Source: Gammaproteobacteria bacterium UBA2679
GTDB taxonomy: Bacteria > Pseudomonadota > Gammaproteobacteria > Pseudomonadales > Oleiphilaceae
Length of the DNA stretch: 64,000 nucleotides
Assembly (NCBI GenBank): GCA_002354735.1
Contig: DEMD01000011.1
Coordinates: 124,001 to 188,000, forward strand
Direction: 5' to 3'
A program made the position numbers and the translations under genes. The notes under the pieces were generated by a model. The model was not told the origin of the DNA and made no database searches. It worked only from the letters and a program-made list of their open reading frames with translations. Of the stretch, positions 26,957 to 36,797 are shown in pieces. The first letter of the stretch is position 1. Every line of letters begins with the position of its first letter.

Positions 26957-29717
26957 ACTTCGTGAGCAGATCGCGCAGATCGTGCCAGCTTACCGGCTTT
27001 AGCAGGTGGTGATGGATGCCTGAGCGCCTGCTTTCGTCAGGGTCTTCTACACGTCCTGACATCGCAAAGATGCGGCCGCTGAACGGGAAATCCTCGCTGG
27101 AGAGCTGCTTCGCCACATCATAGCCGTCCATGTCCGGCAGTCCGAGGTCGAGCAGCACGATGTCGTGAGGCGCTGCTGCGGCCTGTTCGACTGCACTCGC
27201 GCCGGTTTCCGCTTCATCGACGCTAAAGCCGGCCGCGCGTAGCAGCATCGCGGTCGCTTCCCGGGCGTCTGCACTGTCTTCGACCAGCAGTATTCTCGGT
27301 TTCTCCGTGGCAGTTGTTTCAGCCACCTGCGGCAGCCCTGGTGGCAGCAGCTCGGGCACATGAGACGATGGCTCGGGCGCTGGCCCCACGCCGATGTGAT
27401 AGGCCACCATCGCCAGCAAGTGCTGTGATTCGACGGGCTTGCTTAAATAACCCGTACATCCTGCAGTGAGGCAGCGATCCCTGTCGGTCTGCATAGCAGC
27501 AGCCGTAAGGGCGAGTATCGGCTTGGTGAAGCCAAGCTTGCGCAGGCGGGTCACGGCTTCGTAGCCGTCCATGACGGGCATCTGCATATCCATGAGGATG
27601 ATGTCGAAATCCAGTCGCTCCAGACTGGCCTGCTGCACCACTGACAAGGCTTCAAGCCCATCCGAGGCGGTCGCAACACGTGCGCCGGCCTCCTCCAGAA
27701 CATGCTGGGCCAGAAAGCGGATGTCGTGACGGTCGTCCACAACCAGAACACGGCAACGCAATTCTGGAATTTCTGCCGGTGGCTTGTTCGGCTTCTTCGC
27801 TTTCTGTGGTGGCTTGAGGTTTTCCATCGCCGATCGCTCGATTGGCAGGCGAAATCGGAAGGTGCTGCCGCGTCCAGGTCGACTTTCGCCAGTGATGACG
27901 CCGCCGAGAAGATTGGCGAGTCGCTGACTGATCGGCAGGCCAAGCCCCGAGCCTTCGTAGCTGCGGCTATGTGAAGTATCCGCCTGACTGAAAGGCTCGA
28001 ATACACTGTTCATGAACTGTGCGCTGAGGCCGATGCCGGTATCGGAAACCTCGAAGAAAAGTGCCGGTTGTTCGCCCTGTTCGAGCACGACCTTCAAGGA
28101 GACGCTGCCGGTTTCGGTAAATTTCACCGCATTGCCGATGAGGTTGATGAGAATTTGACGAACACGCTTTTCATCGGTGGATATCTGAGCCGGCAGCAGC
28201 TTCGGATATTTCACGTTGAGCGGTAATCGCTTCTTGCTGGCACTCACAGACATCAGCGTGTGGACGTCATCGATCAGTGCACCGATGGCGACCGGATCGT
28301 TGCGGACCGTAAGGCGACCGGCCTCGATTCGGGACAGGTCAAGTATGTCGTTGATGATGTCCAGCAGATGCCGACCGTTGCGACGAATCGTTTCCACTGC
28401 CGAAAGATCATCAGGATCGCTGAGATGACTTGCCAGGATGTCCGCGAAGCCTAGAATGGCCGTCATCGGGGTGCGAATTTCATGACTCATGTTGGCAAGA
28501 AACTCGCTCTTGGCCATATTGGCCCGTTCCGATGCCTTGGTGGCACCTTCAAGCTGTTCCTCGATTTGTGCCTGGGCGGTTATGTCATAACTTGAACCGG
28601 CGATGGCTTCGACGCGACCATCTGCGGCGAACACGGGTACCCAGGTGTATTCGAACAAGCGTGTGCCGGCTGTGGCCGTCCTGAACGTGGTGCGGTCGAC
28701 TAATGGTTTGCGGGTGTCGATGACCTGCTTTACCTGACGCATGAGGCGGTTGGCCAGCGTTGCAGGGTAGTCCAGTTGACTGAAAGTCTTGCCTACGGCG
28801 TGCTCGAATGTGGTGCCCAGTGCCTTCAGTAGCGCAAGGTTGATATAGCGGAAGCTGCCGTCGGTATTGAGAACGTAGACGTGATTGGTCAGATTGGAGA
28901 GCGCCGCATCGAACAGACGGGTACGATATTCGTTCTGCGTGGCCTCGTCGATTTTCAGACGCTCCCGGCGGTCGCGGCTGATGGTGGCCAGGTATAAAGG
29001 CTCGCCAGTTACGGGGTCGTCGATACGGAATGCGAACAGTTCGATGGGCACATTTTCGCCGGTCGTCAGATGCTGCAGCGTCATGTCGCGATTGTAGTAG
29101 CCGTCGCACATCAGTGAGGGGATGGCTTCGTCCCGGATCAGTTGGTGTTCGGCGGGCGAGAAAATGTCGAACAGCGTGATTTCTGAAACGTCGAAATCCT
29201 GCGCAATGCCGAGCAGATTGCGGCCGCTGCGATTGATCAGTACGCCGCGCGCATTGAAATCGGCGATCCCGACGAAATCTGTGGTTCTGTCGATCACTGA
29301 GGCCAGCAGCATGCGCTCCTGCTCAATACTCAGCCCTGCGGTCTGGCTCGGCTCTGCGCCAGCAAACTCGGTGAGGCGGAGGAGTACGTACTGCATCGCG
29401 CCGTTCTCGTCCGCGATGATGCTGCTGTTGGCAACCAGTAAACGCCCCGTGGTCTTGCTGGAAAGAGCCAGGCCCTGTTCCACTGATGACAGCTTTTCAA
29501 CAGGCTGATCCGGGTCGAGCTGAAGGTCTTTCAAGCTGTGGGCATCGTGGAAGAAATCCGCCAGCGGCCGCCCTGTCGGGTCCTGTCCACCAAAGGCCTT
29601 CAGCGTTGGAAGCTGATCACTGCAGGCCAGAATTTCGAGCCCCTCCGGACCAGGCTTCAGAAGACAATGATGGCCCGGCATGGCCTTGAATACTGCTCGA
29701 AAATCTATATCAGACAT
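26955..29717 (-). CDS. Soluble hybrid sensor histidine kinase with PAS domains and two receiver domains
   Basis: The 920-residue protein has no membrane segment, so it probably senses a cytoplasmic signal. After an unassigned N terminus it has PAS regions (about 135-250 and 265-385), then HisKA with H412 in MSHEIRTPMTAILGF, and HATPase_c (ILINLIGNAVKFTETGSV, DTGIGLS, GSGLGLPIS). Receiver domain 1 has phospho-acceptor D710 in LMDMQMPVMDGYEAV and receiver domain 2 has D857 in LLDLGLPDMDGYDV. There is no HPt domain, so relay would need a separate HPt protein. No response-regulator gene is adjacent; the target is unknown. The stop lies in a hairpin facing thiD. Confidence 0.93.
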   Translation of the reverse strand: MSDIDFRAVFKAMPGHHCLLKPGPEGLEILACSDQLPTLKAFGGQDPTGRPLADFFHDAHSLKDLQLDPDQPVEKLSSVEQGLALSSKTTGRLLVANSSIIADENGAMQYVLLRLTEFAGAEPSQTAGLSIEQERMLLASVIDRTTDFVGIADFNARGVLINRSGRNLLGIAQDFDVSEITLFDIFSPAEHQLIRDEAIPSLMCDGYYNRDMTLQHLTTGENVPIELFAFRIDDPVTGEPLYLATISRDRRERLKIDEATQNEYRTRLFDAALSNLTNHVYVLNTDGSFRYINLALLKALGTTFEHAVGKTFSQLDYPATLANRLMRQVKQVIDTRKPLVDRTTFRTATAGTRLFEYTWVPVFAADGRVEAIAGSSYDITAQAQIEEQLEGATKASERANMAKSEFLANMSHEIRTPMTAILGFADILASHLSDPDDLSAVETIRRNGRHLLDIINDILDLSRIEAGRLTVRNDPVAIGALIDDVHTLMSVSASKKRLPLNVKYPKLLPAQISTDEKRVRQILINLIGNAVKFTETGSVSLKVVLEQGEQPALFFEVSDTGIGLSAQFMNSVFEPFSQADTSHSRSYEGSGLGLPISQRLANLLGGVITGESRPGRGSTFRFRLPIERSAMENLKPPQKAKKPNKPPAEIPELRCRVLVVDDRHDIRFLAQHVLEEAGARVATASDGLEALSVVQQASLERLDFDIILMDMQMPVMDGYEAVTRLRKLGFTKPILALTAAAMQTDRDRCLTAGCTGYLSKPVESQHLLAMVAYHIGVGPAPEPSSHVPELLPPGLPQVAETTATEKPRILLVEDSADAREATAMLLRAAGFSVDEAETGASAVEQAAAAPHDIVLLDLGLPDMDGYDVAKQLSSEDFPFSGRIFAMSGRVEDPDESRRSGIHHHLLKPVSWHDLRDLLTK

Positions 29718-29760
29718 CTTGCAAGGTTACCCCTGGAAACCTGAAGTATCGCTCAGCCAC

Positions 29761-30525
29761 TCAGGCCGACAGTTCGACACCAACCGGGCAGTGGTCAGAG
29801 CCATCGATATCATTATAGATGAAGGCGTCAGTTACGCGCGGCAGTAGCGCCGGCGAGCTCAGGAAATAGTCGATCCTCCAGCCGACATTGCGTGCTCGGG
29901 CACCTGCACGGTAACTCCACCAGGTATATTTCACCGTTTCCGGATGCAGCTCGCGGAACGTGTCCTTGAACCCGGCTTCCATCAGGTTGACGAAGCCATC
30001 GATTTCTTCCTGCATGTAGCCTGCGGCCTTATTGTAGTTGGCCTGTGGCCGTGCGAGGTCGATCGGCTGGTGAGCGACGTTAAGATCGCCACAAACCAGC
30101 AGGGGCTTGCGTGTTTCGAGCTGGCGGAGGTAGGTCAGGAAGTCAGCGTCCCAACTGGATCGGTAGCCCAGTCGCTTGAGCTCGCTGCCGGAGTTCGGCG
30201 TGTAGACCGTGACCAGGATGAAGTCTTCGTATTCCGCAGCGATGACCCGGCCTTCGTTGTCGTGTTCAGCGACGCCCATATCATATTCCACAGCCAGGGG
30301 TTCTACGCGGGTCAGAATGGCTGTGCCGCTGTAGCCCTTTTTCTCGGCCGAATTGGTGTAGATGTGATAGCCATCGATGCCACTGAGCGCTTCCACCACC
30401 TGTTCGTCCTGGGCCTTGGTTTCCTGCAGACAGAGTATGTCGGGTGCCATGTCCTTAAGTTGCTGTTCAAAACTTTTCTTCATGACGGCGCGGATGCCGT
30501 TGACGTTCCAGGAGATCAGTCGCAT
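29761..30525 (-). CDS. xthA: Exodeoxyribonuclease III
   Basis: The 254-residue product is an ExoIII-family AP endonuclease and 3'-5' exonuclease acting in base-excision repair. The EEP-fold motifs are present: LISWNVNGIRAV, LCLQETKAQDEQV, VTVYTPNSGSELKRLGYR, VCGDLNVAHQPIDLA, WWSYRAGARARNVGWRIDY and GSDHCPVGVEL. It is slightly shorter than E. coli XthA (268) and resembles the ExoA/XthA short type. It begins right after the 43-bp gap downstream of the kinase gene. Confidence 0.95.
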   Translation of the reverse strand: MRLISWNVNGIRAVMKKSFEQQLKDMAPDILCLQETKAQDEQVVEALSGIDGYHIYTNSAEKKGYSGTAILTRVEPLAVEYDMGVAEHDNEGRVIAAEYEDFILVTVYTPNSGSELKRLGYRSSWDADFLTYLRQLETRKPLLVCGDLNVAHQPIDLARPQANYNKAAGYMQEEIDGFVNLMEAGFKDTFRELHPETVKYTWWSYRAGARARNVGWRIDYFLSSPALLPRVTDAFIYNDIDGSDHCPVGVELSA

Positions 30526-30668
30526 TGGAATAATGTGGTCCTTGGGTCAGATTTGAATGTTACCGGTACAGGGGGCGGGTACCCGAAAAACCGGGTCTCG
30601 CATCTACGCCCTGAGTATTTTGCGAAAGGATGATCCGCATTGGCAAATGCGCTGATAGCTTCGATTGC

Positions 30669-30683
30669 TGACCATCATGGTCA
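30669..30683. promoter_or_regulatory. Perfect 15-bp palindrome upstream of the amylase gene, candidate operator
   Basis: TGACCAT-C-ATGGTCA is a perfect inverted repeat, 46 bp upstream of the amylase start. A -10-like TACAAT lies at 30707-30712, and GGAG of the ribosome site follows at about 30720. The position just upstream of a probable promoter suits an activator or repressor site. The binding protein is unknown. Confidence 0.5.
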
Positions 30684-30729
30684 AACATTGAGCAGTACCA
30701 GACAAATACAATAAAAAACCGGAGAGCTT

Positions 30730-32448
30730 ATGCTTACTTTACCACGGCTGGCGGCTTCTGCCGCACTCAGGCCATTTCAAAAATCCATCCTTGCTGGCGC
30801 ATTGGCTTGCGCATCCATGTGGCCTGTTGCAGCGTCAGCTAATGTGATGGTCCATCTATTTGAGTGGCGTTGGGCGGATATCGCCCGAGAGTGCGAAACC
30901 TACCTGGGCCCCAAGGGCTTTACCGCAGTGCAGGTCAGCCCGCCGCAGGCACATATTCCAGGACCGCAATGGTGGACGCGCTACCAGCCAGTGAGTTATC
31001 GGCTGGAAAGTCGCAGCGGCAACCGTGCTGAGTTCATCAATATGGTTCAGCGCTGTCGTGCCGTCGGTGTCGATATCGTGGTCGACATGGTTGTCAATCA
31101 CATGGCGGCGGGCAGGTTGGACTATCCAGAGGTGCCTTATGGCCCCAATGATTTCCACGAACGCAACTGCCCCGGTATCAATTATCGAAATGCCGATGAG
31201 GTATGGAACTGCGATCTGGTAGGTCTGAAGGACCTCAAGACCGAGTCAGGCTACGTCAGAGGCAAGATCATCGATTATTTCAATGATCTCACCAATATTG
31301 GCGTGAAGGGTTTTCGCGTGGACGCAGCCAAACACATACCACCTGGCGACGTGGCTGCCATCGTGAACAATATCAATGGCAATCCTTATATCTTTCTCGA
31401 GGTCATCCGCGCCGGAGGTGAGGCCATTCAGCCTGAGGACTATGTCTCGATTGCGGATGTTACGGAATTCGCGATGGAGCGGGACCTGGCATATAACTTC
31501 CGCAATGGCACCATCGCCAATCTGATCGACTTCAACCGTTGGTCTGGCCGGGTCGACAGCAGTCAGGCGCTGACCTTCGTCGCCAACCACGACGATCAGC
31601 GCCAGCACCCTGAATATACCCTGAGCTATAAGGACCCGCAGGGCATGTATTACCTGGCCAACACCTTCATGCTGGCCTATCCATACGGTTATGCGCGACT
31701 GATGTCGAGCTACTACTTCAACGATGAGAACCAGGGTCCGCCAGTATCGGGCGTGCATTCAGGCAACAGCTGCTTCGACGGCGGCTGGGTGTGTGAGCAT
31801 CGCTGGGGCGGCACCGGCAATATGGTGAAATTCCGTGAGGTGACCTCGCCCAACTGGTACACCAGCAACGTGACGACCGACGGTCCGAACCGGCTCGCCT
31901 TCGGCCGCGGGGGGCTTGGTTACGTGGCGCTCAACAACCGCACCGATACCTGGAGCACTGTGGTGCAGACCGGCATGCCTTCAGGCGAGTATTGCGATGT
32001 GATGCATGGCGATTTTGCAAACGGTGCCTGCACCGGGCCAACTATCGTGGTAGACGGTGGTGGCTATGCGGCCATCACTGTGACAGGACGCGATGCGATC
32101 GCCATACACCAGCAGTCGCTGCTCGGTGGGCGGACTGATCCGCAACCGGAGCCCGGTATGAAGTCTGTCGAATTGAGCTGCGATAACGGCCAGACAGTGT
32201 TCGGCCAGAGCGTATATGCTGTCGGCGGGTCGGACGAGCTTGGCAACTGGAGTCCGGCTGCAGCGGTCAAGCTCGACCCAGTGGCTTATCCTCGTTGGGC
32301 GGCTACCGTCGCGCTGCCGGCGCAGACCGCCGTTGAGTGGAAGTGTCTCAAGCGAAGTGAAACCAACCCGGCGCAACAGGTGCAGTGGCAGGGTGGTAGC
32401 AACAACCTCGTTGAAGCAGCGGCTACTTCATCACAGGGGCGTTTCTAG
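30730..32448 (+). CDS. Secreted alpha-amylase, GH13 animal-type, with C-terminal CBM20
   Basis: The 572-residue product hydrolyses internal alpha-1,4 bonds of starch outside the cell. A signal peptide ends at about residue 37 (ASA before NVMVHLFEW). The GH13 core closely follows animal amylases (FEWRWADIARECETYLGPKG, WWTRYQPVSYRL). Catalytic residues are D198 in GFRVDAAKH, E224 in IFLEVIR and D288 in FVANHDDQ. R196, N286 and R323 (YARLMSSY) match the three chloride ligands of chloride-dependent amylases. From about residue 477 a CBM20-like starch-binding domain follows (FGQSVYAVGGSDELGNWSPA, WKCLKR). The gene is a single unit with GGAG before ATG and a hairpin after it. Confidence 0.93.
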   Translation: MLTLPRLAASAALRPFQKSILAGALACASMWPVAASANVMVHLFEWRWADIARECETYLGPKGFTAVQVSPPQAHIPGPQWWTRYQPVSYRLESRSGNRAEFINMVQRCRAVGVDIVVDMVVNHMAAGRLDYPEVPYGPNDFHERNCPGINYRNADEVWNCDLVGLKDLKTESGYVRGKIIDYFNDLTNIGVKGFRVDAAKHIPPGDVAAIVNNINGNPYIFLEVIRAGGEAIQPEDYVSIADVTEFAMERDLAYNFRNGTIANLIDFNRWSGRVDSSQALTFVANHDDQRQHPEYTLSYKDPQGMYYLANTFMLAYPYGYARLMSSYYFNDENQGPPVSGVHSGNSCFDGGWVCEHRWGGTGNMVKFREVTSPNWYTSNVTTDGPNRLAFGRGGLGYVALNNRTDTWSTVVQTGMPSGEYCDVMHGDFANGACTGPTIVVDGGGYAAITVTGRDAIAIHQQSLLGGRTDPQPEPGMKSVELSCDNGQTVFGQSVYAVGGSDELGNWSPAAAVKLDPVAYPRWAATVALPAQTAVEWKCLKRSETNPAQQVQWQGGSNNLVEAAATSSQGRF

Positions 32449-32456
32449 GCTGACTA

Positions 32457-32485
32457 ACGCTGTGCTGGTTCGGCCAACACAGCGT
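32457..32485. terminator. Hairpin between convergent amylase and TonB-like genes
   Basis: ACGCTGTG (32457-32464) pairs perfectly with CACAGCGT (32478-32485), and inner TGG/CCA can extend the stem past one mismatch. It lies 8 bp after the amylase stop and 28 bp before the TonB-like stop. There is no T-run, so it is only a possible bidirectional terminator. Confidence 0.5.
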
Positions 32486-32513
32486 AAGCTCTCTCCATTG
32501 ACTCCAATCGGCT

Positions 32514-33554
32514 TTAGCCAGCCGAGGCGCCTGCTTTCAGTATGGCGCCAATCTCGCGGCTTTCGGTACTGAAGTGGAATCGCAGCCGGCGGTAATAGCG
32601 GGCTGTCACGGCCGGGTCTTCTGGCACGGCGAATCGATCGACGTTCTTGAGCGCCTGCAGCGCCGACTGGTCGAAATCGCTATCCCCACTGCTTCTGCTG
32701 ACTCGAGCTGATTCGAGCCTGCCAGTGACCGAAACCTGGAAGCTGATGGTGCCGGTGATCGCACGTCGGCGACTGTGCTTCTGCTCCCATTCATACCAGT
32801 CTTTCCAGCTGGCATAGACCTGCTCCGTCATTCGTCGGAGATACAGGTTGACCATGAATCCTTCATCCGCGATACGCGCGTTTCGGCTACTGCCTTCTGC
32901 ATTGCTGACCAGACTGGCGTCTGCCAGGGTCTGATCGTCAAGCGGTACGAGTCGGCCGTTGAACGCCGCCGACATCTGTTCGATAACAGTGGCGTCGTCG
33001 ATTGGCTCTGAAGAATCCTGCAGCTGTTCAGCCATAGCCTCTTGAAGTTCAGGCAGACCTTCCGCTTGCAGGGCAGGCGCCGGGCTGGCCCCAAGCGCCG
33101 CGAGCTCAGCTGGTGGCGTCTTGGCTGCCGGTGCTGGCGATGGCTCTGGTGACGTTTGCTCGGATGGTGATGGCTCTGCTGGCGCTAGCGGCGCGGAAGC
33201 AGTGCTTGCCACGGGACTCGTTGGTTCGGGGTCGGGCAATAGTAGGGGTTCTGCTTCAGCAGGTGCCGGCGCCGCGCTGGTTTGAGCAGGCTGTTCACCG
33301 TCGTCACGCGGTGCATGTGCGGTCTGCTCTTCCGGGGATGGTTCTTCGGGCTCTGACTGCTCGATGGGCACTTGTGCAGCAACCACCGGCGCAGGCGTCG
33401 GCGCCTTCAGCAAAATTTCAACGCTGGTGGCTGGCGCCTGTTCGGCTCGTTCGGACAAGGTGGGAAAACGCTCAGCAAAATACCAGAACACGGCAAGATG
33501 CAGCAGGACGCTAAGGGCCAGCGTTGCGCTGGCCGCTTGCTTACGTAATCTCAC
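32514..33554 (-). CDS. TonB-like energy-transducer protein
   Basis: The 346-residue protein has one N-terminal membrane helix (ATLALSVLLHLAVFWYFA, about 10-28) and a long Pro/Glu/Ala-rich periplasmic stretch (about 50-160). Its C-terminal TonB/TolA-type domain (about 265-335) reads GTISFQVSVTGRLESARVSR, then DFDQSALQALKNVDRFAVP. TonB proteins pass proton-motive energy from ExbBD to outer-membrane receptors; no exbB, exbD or receptor gene is nearby. It starts 23 bp after fbp on the same strand, so it may be the distal gene of the rnf-fbp transcript. The precise partner is unknown, and a TolA-like role is an alternative. Confidence 0.75.
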   Translation of the reverse strand: MRLRKQAASATLALSVLLHLAVFWYFAERFPTLSERAEQAPATSVEILLKAPTPAPVVAAQVPIEQSEPEEPSPEEQTAHAPRDDGEQPAQTSAAPAPAEAEPLLLPDPEPTSPVASTASAPLAPAEPSPSEQTSPEPSPAPAAKTPPAELAALGASPAPALQAEGLPELQEAMAEQLQDSSEPIDDATVIEQMSAAFNGRLVPLDDQTLADASLVSNAEGSSRNARIADEGFMVNLYLRRMTEQVYASWKDWYEWEQKHSRRRAITGTISFQVSVTGRLESARVSRSSGDSDFDQSALQALKNVDRFAVPEDPAVTARYYRRLRFHFSTESREIGAILKAGASAG

Positions 33555-33577
33555 ACCTGTCAGACACTACGACCGGC

Positions 33578-34582
33578 TCAGGACTGATCGAGTTCAGCAA
33601 CGAGCGCTTCCACCCGCTTCACCATATTCGATGAGCCAATGAAGTAGGGCGTTCTCTGGTGCAGGGAGGTCGGCACGATATCCATGATACGGCCACGGCC
33701 ATCCGAAGCTATGCCACCAGCCTGTTCTGCCAGGAAGGCGAGCGGGTTGCATTCATACAGCAGACGCAGCTTGCCTTCAGGATTGGTAGCGGTCGAGGGG
33801 TAGAGGTAGATGCCGCCCTTGAGCAGATTACGGTGGAAGTCGGAAACGAGCGAGCCGATATACCGCGCTGTATATGGGCGGTTGGTTGCATCGTCCGGCT
33901 CCTGACAGTACTTCAGGTACTGCTTCACCGACTGCGGGAACTTGTGATAATTGCCTTCGTTAATTGAGTAGATCTGGCCATCCGGCGGTGTCTGGATTTT
34001 CTGGTGAGACAGACAGAACACACCAAGAGATGGATCGTAGGTGAAGCCGTTCACGCCATTACCAGTGGTGAAGACGAGCATGGTGGAAGATCCATAGACC
34101 ACGTAGCCTGCTGCAACCTGCTTGTGTCCGGGCTGAAGGAAGTCTTCCAGCTGTGCCGGCTGACCGCGCTCGGAGATGCGCTTGTAGATCGAGAATATGG
34201 TGCCCACCGACACATTAACGTCGATATTCGATGAACCATCGAGTGGATCCATCAGCACGACATATTTGCCATCGCGGCTCAGGTCACTCTCGAAGATAAC
34301 GAAATTGTCTTCTTCTTCGGAGGCTATGCCGCAGACTTCCCCGCGGGCTTCCAGGGCTGCCTTGAACTTGTTGTTGGCATAGACGTCCAGCTTCTGCTGC
34401 GCTTCACCCTGAATGTTGGTTTCGCCGGCTGCGCCCGTGATGTCGACCAGGCCTGCCTTGTTGATTTCGCGGTGACAGACCTTGGCTGCCAGCCTGATGG
34501 CGCTGAGCAGTGAGGACAGTTCGCCCGTGGCATGCGGAAAGTCATGCTGATGTTCAACGATGAATTCGCCTAATGTTTTCAT
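33578..34582 (-). CDS. fbp: Fructose-1,6-bisphosphatase, class I
   Basis: Class I FBPase performs the gluconeogenic hydrolysis of fructose-1,6-bisphosphate. ATG 34582 ([16 protein letters not shown]) gives 334 residues, the standard length; an upstream in-frame ATG would add 21 unconserved residues. Family motifs include [47 protein letters not shown] (metal site) and [20 protein letters not shown] (active-site lysine region). It occupies the place just after rnfC where rnfD would normally be, separated by 123 bp, in which I see no further gene. Confidence 0.96.
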   Translation of the reverse strand: MKTLGEFIVEHQHDFPHATGELSSLLSAIRLAAKVCHREINKAGLVDITGAAGETNIQGEAQQKLDVYANNKFKAALEARGEVCGIASEEEDNFVIFESDLSRDGKYVVLMDPLDGSSNIDVNVSVGTIFSIYKRISERGQPAQLEDFLQPGHKQVAAGYVVYGSSTMLVFTTGNGVNGFTYDPSLGVFCLSHQKIQTPPDGQIYSINEGNYHKFPQSVKQYLKYCQEPDDATNRPYTARYIGSLVSDFHRNLLKGGIYLYPSTATNPEGKLRLLYECNPLAFLAEQAGGIASDGRGRIMDIVPTSLHQRTPYFIGSSNMVKRVEALVAELDQS

Positions 34583-34705
34583 ATGAGTATCTGCACGCCT
34601 TTTGCTGTGATCGGATTTCAGAAAATGGCCAGCAGTATAGAGCATTTCGCCTTGGCTCAGGAAGTCACTGCGGGTGATCGGGCGCCAGCGGCTCCCAGGC
34701 CCTCC

Positions 34706-36262
34706 TCAGGGTTTCGGCCGTCGTATGCCAGCGGCCGCTTTGCGCGCTGCGCGCTTGGCATCCCGCTCCAGTGCCTCAACGCGCAGCCGCTCGGTGCGCT
34801 GCTCGAAGCGCAGGCGGGCGTGTGACGCCTTCTGCCGGGCCAGCTGATTGCTGTGTTCGTTGAGTTTTGCAGTTCGATATTCGGCGACCAGCGGCAGCTT
34901 GCTGGGGCACACCGCTTCACAGGCACCACATTCGATGCAGGCTGAGAGATGGTAAGCCTGCAGCCAATCGCTATCTTCAGCCACGGCAGCAAAGTGCAGC
35001 TGCTGTGGCAGCAGGCCGACCGGACACACAGGCTCGCAAAAGCCACAGCGAATGCATGGCGAGGCATCGAGCGGCCGACCACTGCGCTGCCGGACCGCAT
35101 GTTCCACCGCCAACCCAGTATCGTTCGAGCCTGCTGCGACGAGGCAGTAACTCGACTTGCCCAGCGGCAACCAGGTGTTTTGCAGTGGAACGCCCATCAT
35201 GCCGCCACCGTGGACCAGGCCTGCAAGACGCGCTTCCATCAGCCCCGCAGCCTCGAGCAGCTGGGCGGCCGGCAGGCCAACCGGTACGCGATAATTCCCC
35301 GGACGTGCGACTGCAGCGCCTGCAACGGTCACGATCCTGTGAGACAGTGGCTCTTGCCACAGCAGGAAGCGTCCAAGCGCTGCCAAGGTCGACACGTTGA
35401 TACAGGCGACGCCGGCCTGGCTGGCACGCTCTCCGGCTGGTATTTCGATGCCGAAGGCCTGCTTGACCACCTGCTGCTCTGCGCCAGCAGGGTAGTGCGC
35501 AGGTATGTTGAGCAAGGTAATTCGTGGCAGCTGTCGCTCGCTGCCCAAAAGCCGGCGCAGTTGCGCTTCTACGGTCTCGAGCAGGTCCCGGGCTGCGCTA
35601 AGTGAGCGCTTGATGGCGAAAGTCAGCTCGTTCAGGCCGAGCAGTGCGCAGACCAGGAAGCAGCCAGCGATGACTTCGCCGGGGGCAGTGAGCATGAGCG
35701 CATTGTCGGCATCGGCATACGGTTCGCACTCTGCGGCATTGATAACAATGCGACACACCGACGCTGTGAGCTTGGCATGCAGCGGAAACCCGCCGCCGCC
35801 GAGGCCGATAATGCCGGAGTCGTGGGCGATGGCGTCCATCGCCTTATGACGCGCCGAAGGCGACGCGAGATTATCAAGCGCGTTCGGGAGTGCGGCAACG
35901 ATACGCGCCATGATGTGCGATCGAGCAGCGCTCGGGGCTGCCGTGACAAGCTGGACGTGGTCTTTCAGCGACTCGCCCGGCGCGAACGTGGGCTCGACGA
36001 TCAGGCAGGGCACCTGTACGAGCTGGCCGCCCAGCAGAACTTCATGTTCGCGACAGTCAGTGACGGTGCCGGCCAGCGGACTGTGTAGCGTGGCTGCCGG
36101 GACCTGTCCGCCAGTGGGATCGACAAGACCGCCGACCACGGGCTCGGCGACGGCAACAGGCTGTGCTGCAGTGACCTGATCGCCAGGCTTGACCAGCGGC
36201 CTCAGCAAGGCACCCGGTCGCTGGCTCAGCGGCAGGACGAGGGCTTGGAAATTCGACATCAA
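34706..36262 (-). CDS. rnfC: Electron transport complex subunit RnfC (RsxC)
   Basis: RnfC is the peripheral NADH/FMN and iron-sulfur subunit of the Rnf/Rsx membrane complex. The 518-residue product has an N-terminal barrel-sandwich part ([19 protein letters not shown]), a flavin/NADH region ([29 protein letters not shown]), SLBB-like segments, and two ferredoxin motifs: [17 protein letters not shown] and [16 protein letters not shown]. The tail is basic and short, without the long repeats of some RnfC. It overlaps rnfB by 4 bp. Unusually, rnfD, rnfG and rnfE do not follow. Confidence 0.95.
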   Translation of the reverse strand: MMSNFQALVLPLSQRPGALLRPLVKPGDQVTAAQPVAVAEPVVGGLVDPTGGQVPAATLHSPLAGTVTDCREHEVLLGGQLVQVPCLIVEPTFAPGESLKDHVQLVTAAPSAARSHIMARIVAALPNALDNLASPSARHKAMDAIAHDSGIIGLGGGGFPLHAKLTASVCRIVINAAECEPYADADNALMLTAPGEVIAGCFLVCALLGLNELTFAIKRSLSAARDLLETVEAQLRRLLGSERQLPRITLLNIPAHYPAGAEQQVVKQAFGIEIPAGERASQAGVACINVSTLAALGRFLLWQEPLSHRIVTVAGAAVARPGNYRVPVGLPAAQLLEAAGLMEARLAGLVHGGGMMGVPLQNTWLPLGKSSYCLVAAGSNDTGLAVEHAVRQRSGRPLDASPCIRCGFCEPVCPVGLLPQQLHFAAVAEDSDWLQAYHLSACIECGACEAVCPSKLPLVAEYRTAKLNEHSNQLARQKASHARLRFEQRTERLRVEALERDAKRAARKAAAGIRRPKP

Positions 36263-36795
36263 CCGGCACGCACGGTAGCGTCATTCTGCATCGCTACCAT
36301 GTCGATACAGTCTACAGGGCACGGCTCGACACAGAGTTCACAGCCGGTACACTCACTGGCGATCACGGTGTGCATGTACTTTGATGCGCCGATGATCGCA
36401 TCCACGGGACAGGCGATAATGCACTTGGTGCACCCGATGCACTCGTCCTCACGGATGACCGCGAGCATGGGGGGCTTCTGTTCGCCGCGCTCGGCATCCA
36501 TCGGTAGGGGCTCGCGCCCGAGCAAATCGGCGAGCACGATGATGGTATCCTCGCCCCCAGGCGGGCAGCGATTGATGGCCTCACCCTCCGCAATGGCGGC
36601 TGCATAGGGTCGACAGCCGGGATGTCCGCACTGGCCACACTGCGTTTGTGGCAGGCAGGCATTGATCTGTTCGATGAGTGCCTCACCAGGATCGTTCGCG
36701 GTATCAGTCGGTCGGTTCAGGCGTCGAAGCAGCAAGCCACAGCCCACACCGAGCGCACCGAGCGCGAACGTTGCCGATAGCATGATGAGCAGCAT
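36259..36795 (-). CDS. rnfB: Electron transport complex subunit RnfB (RsxB)
   Basis: ATG 36795, two bases after the rnfA stop, gives 178 residues; the frame is open upstream only because it crosses rnfA in another frame. It has an N-terminal membrane helix ([20 protein letters not shown]), a [4Fe-4S] domain ([17 protein letters not shown]) and two ferredoxin clusters ([32 protein letters not shown]). RnfB carries electrons between RnfC and the membrane subunits. Gene order rnfA-rnfB-rnfC is standard; the 4-bp overlap with rnfC suggests coupling. Confidence 0.95.
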   Translation of the reverse strand: MLLIMLSATFALGALGVGCGLLLRRLNRPTDTANDPGEALIEQINACLPQTQCGQCGHPGCRPYAAAIAEGEAINRCPPGGEDTIIVLADLLGREPLPMDAERGEQKPPMLAVIREDECIGCTKCIIACPVDAIIGASKYMHTVIASECTGCELCVEPCPVDCIDMVAMQNDATVRAG

Positions 36796-36797
36796 CG

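Noticed and set aside
30575..30600. GGTACCC and ACCCG/CGGGT repeats upstream of xthA
   Set aside because: Short repeats with no defined spacing to a promoter; could be chance in GC-rich DNA.
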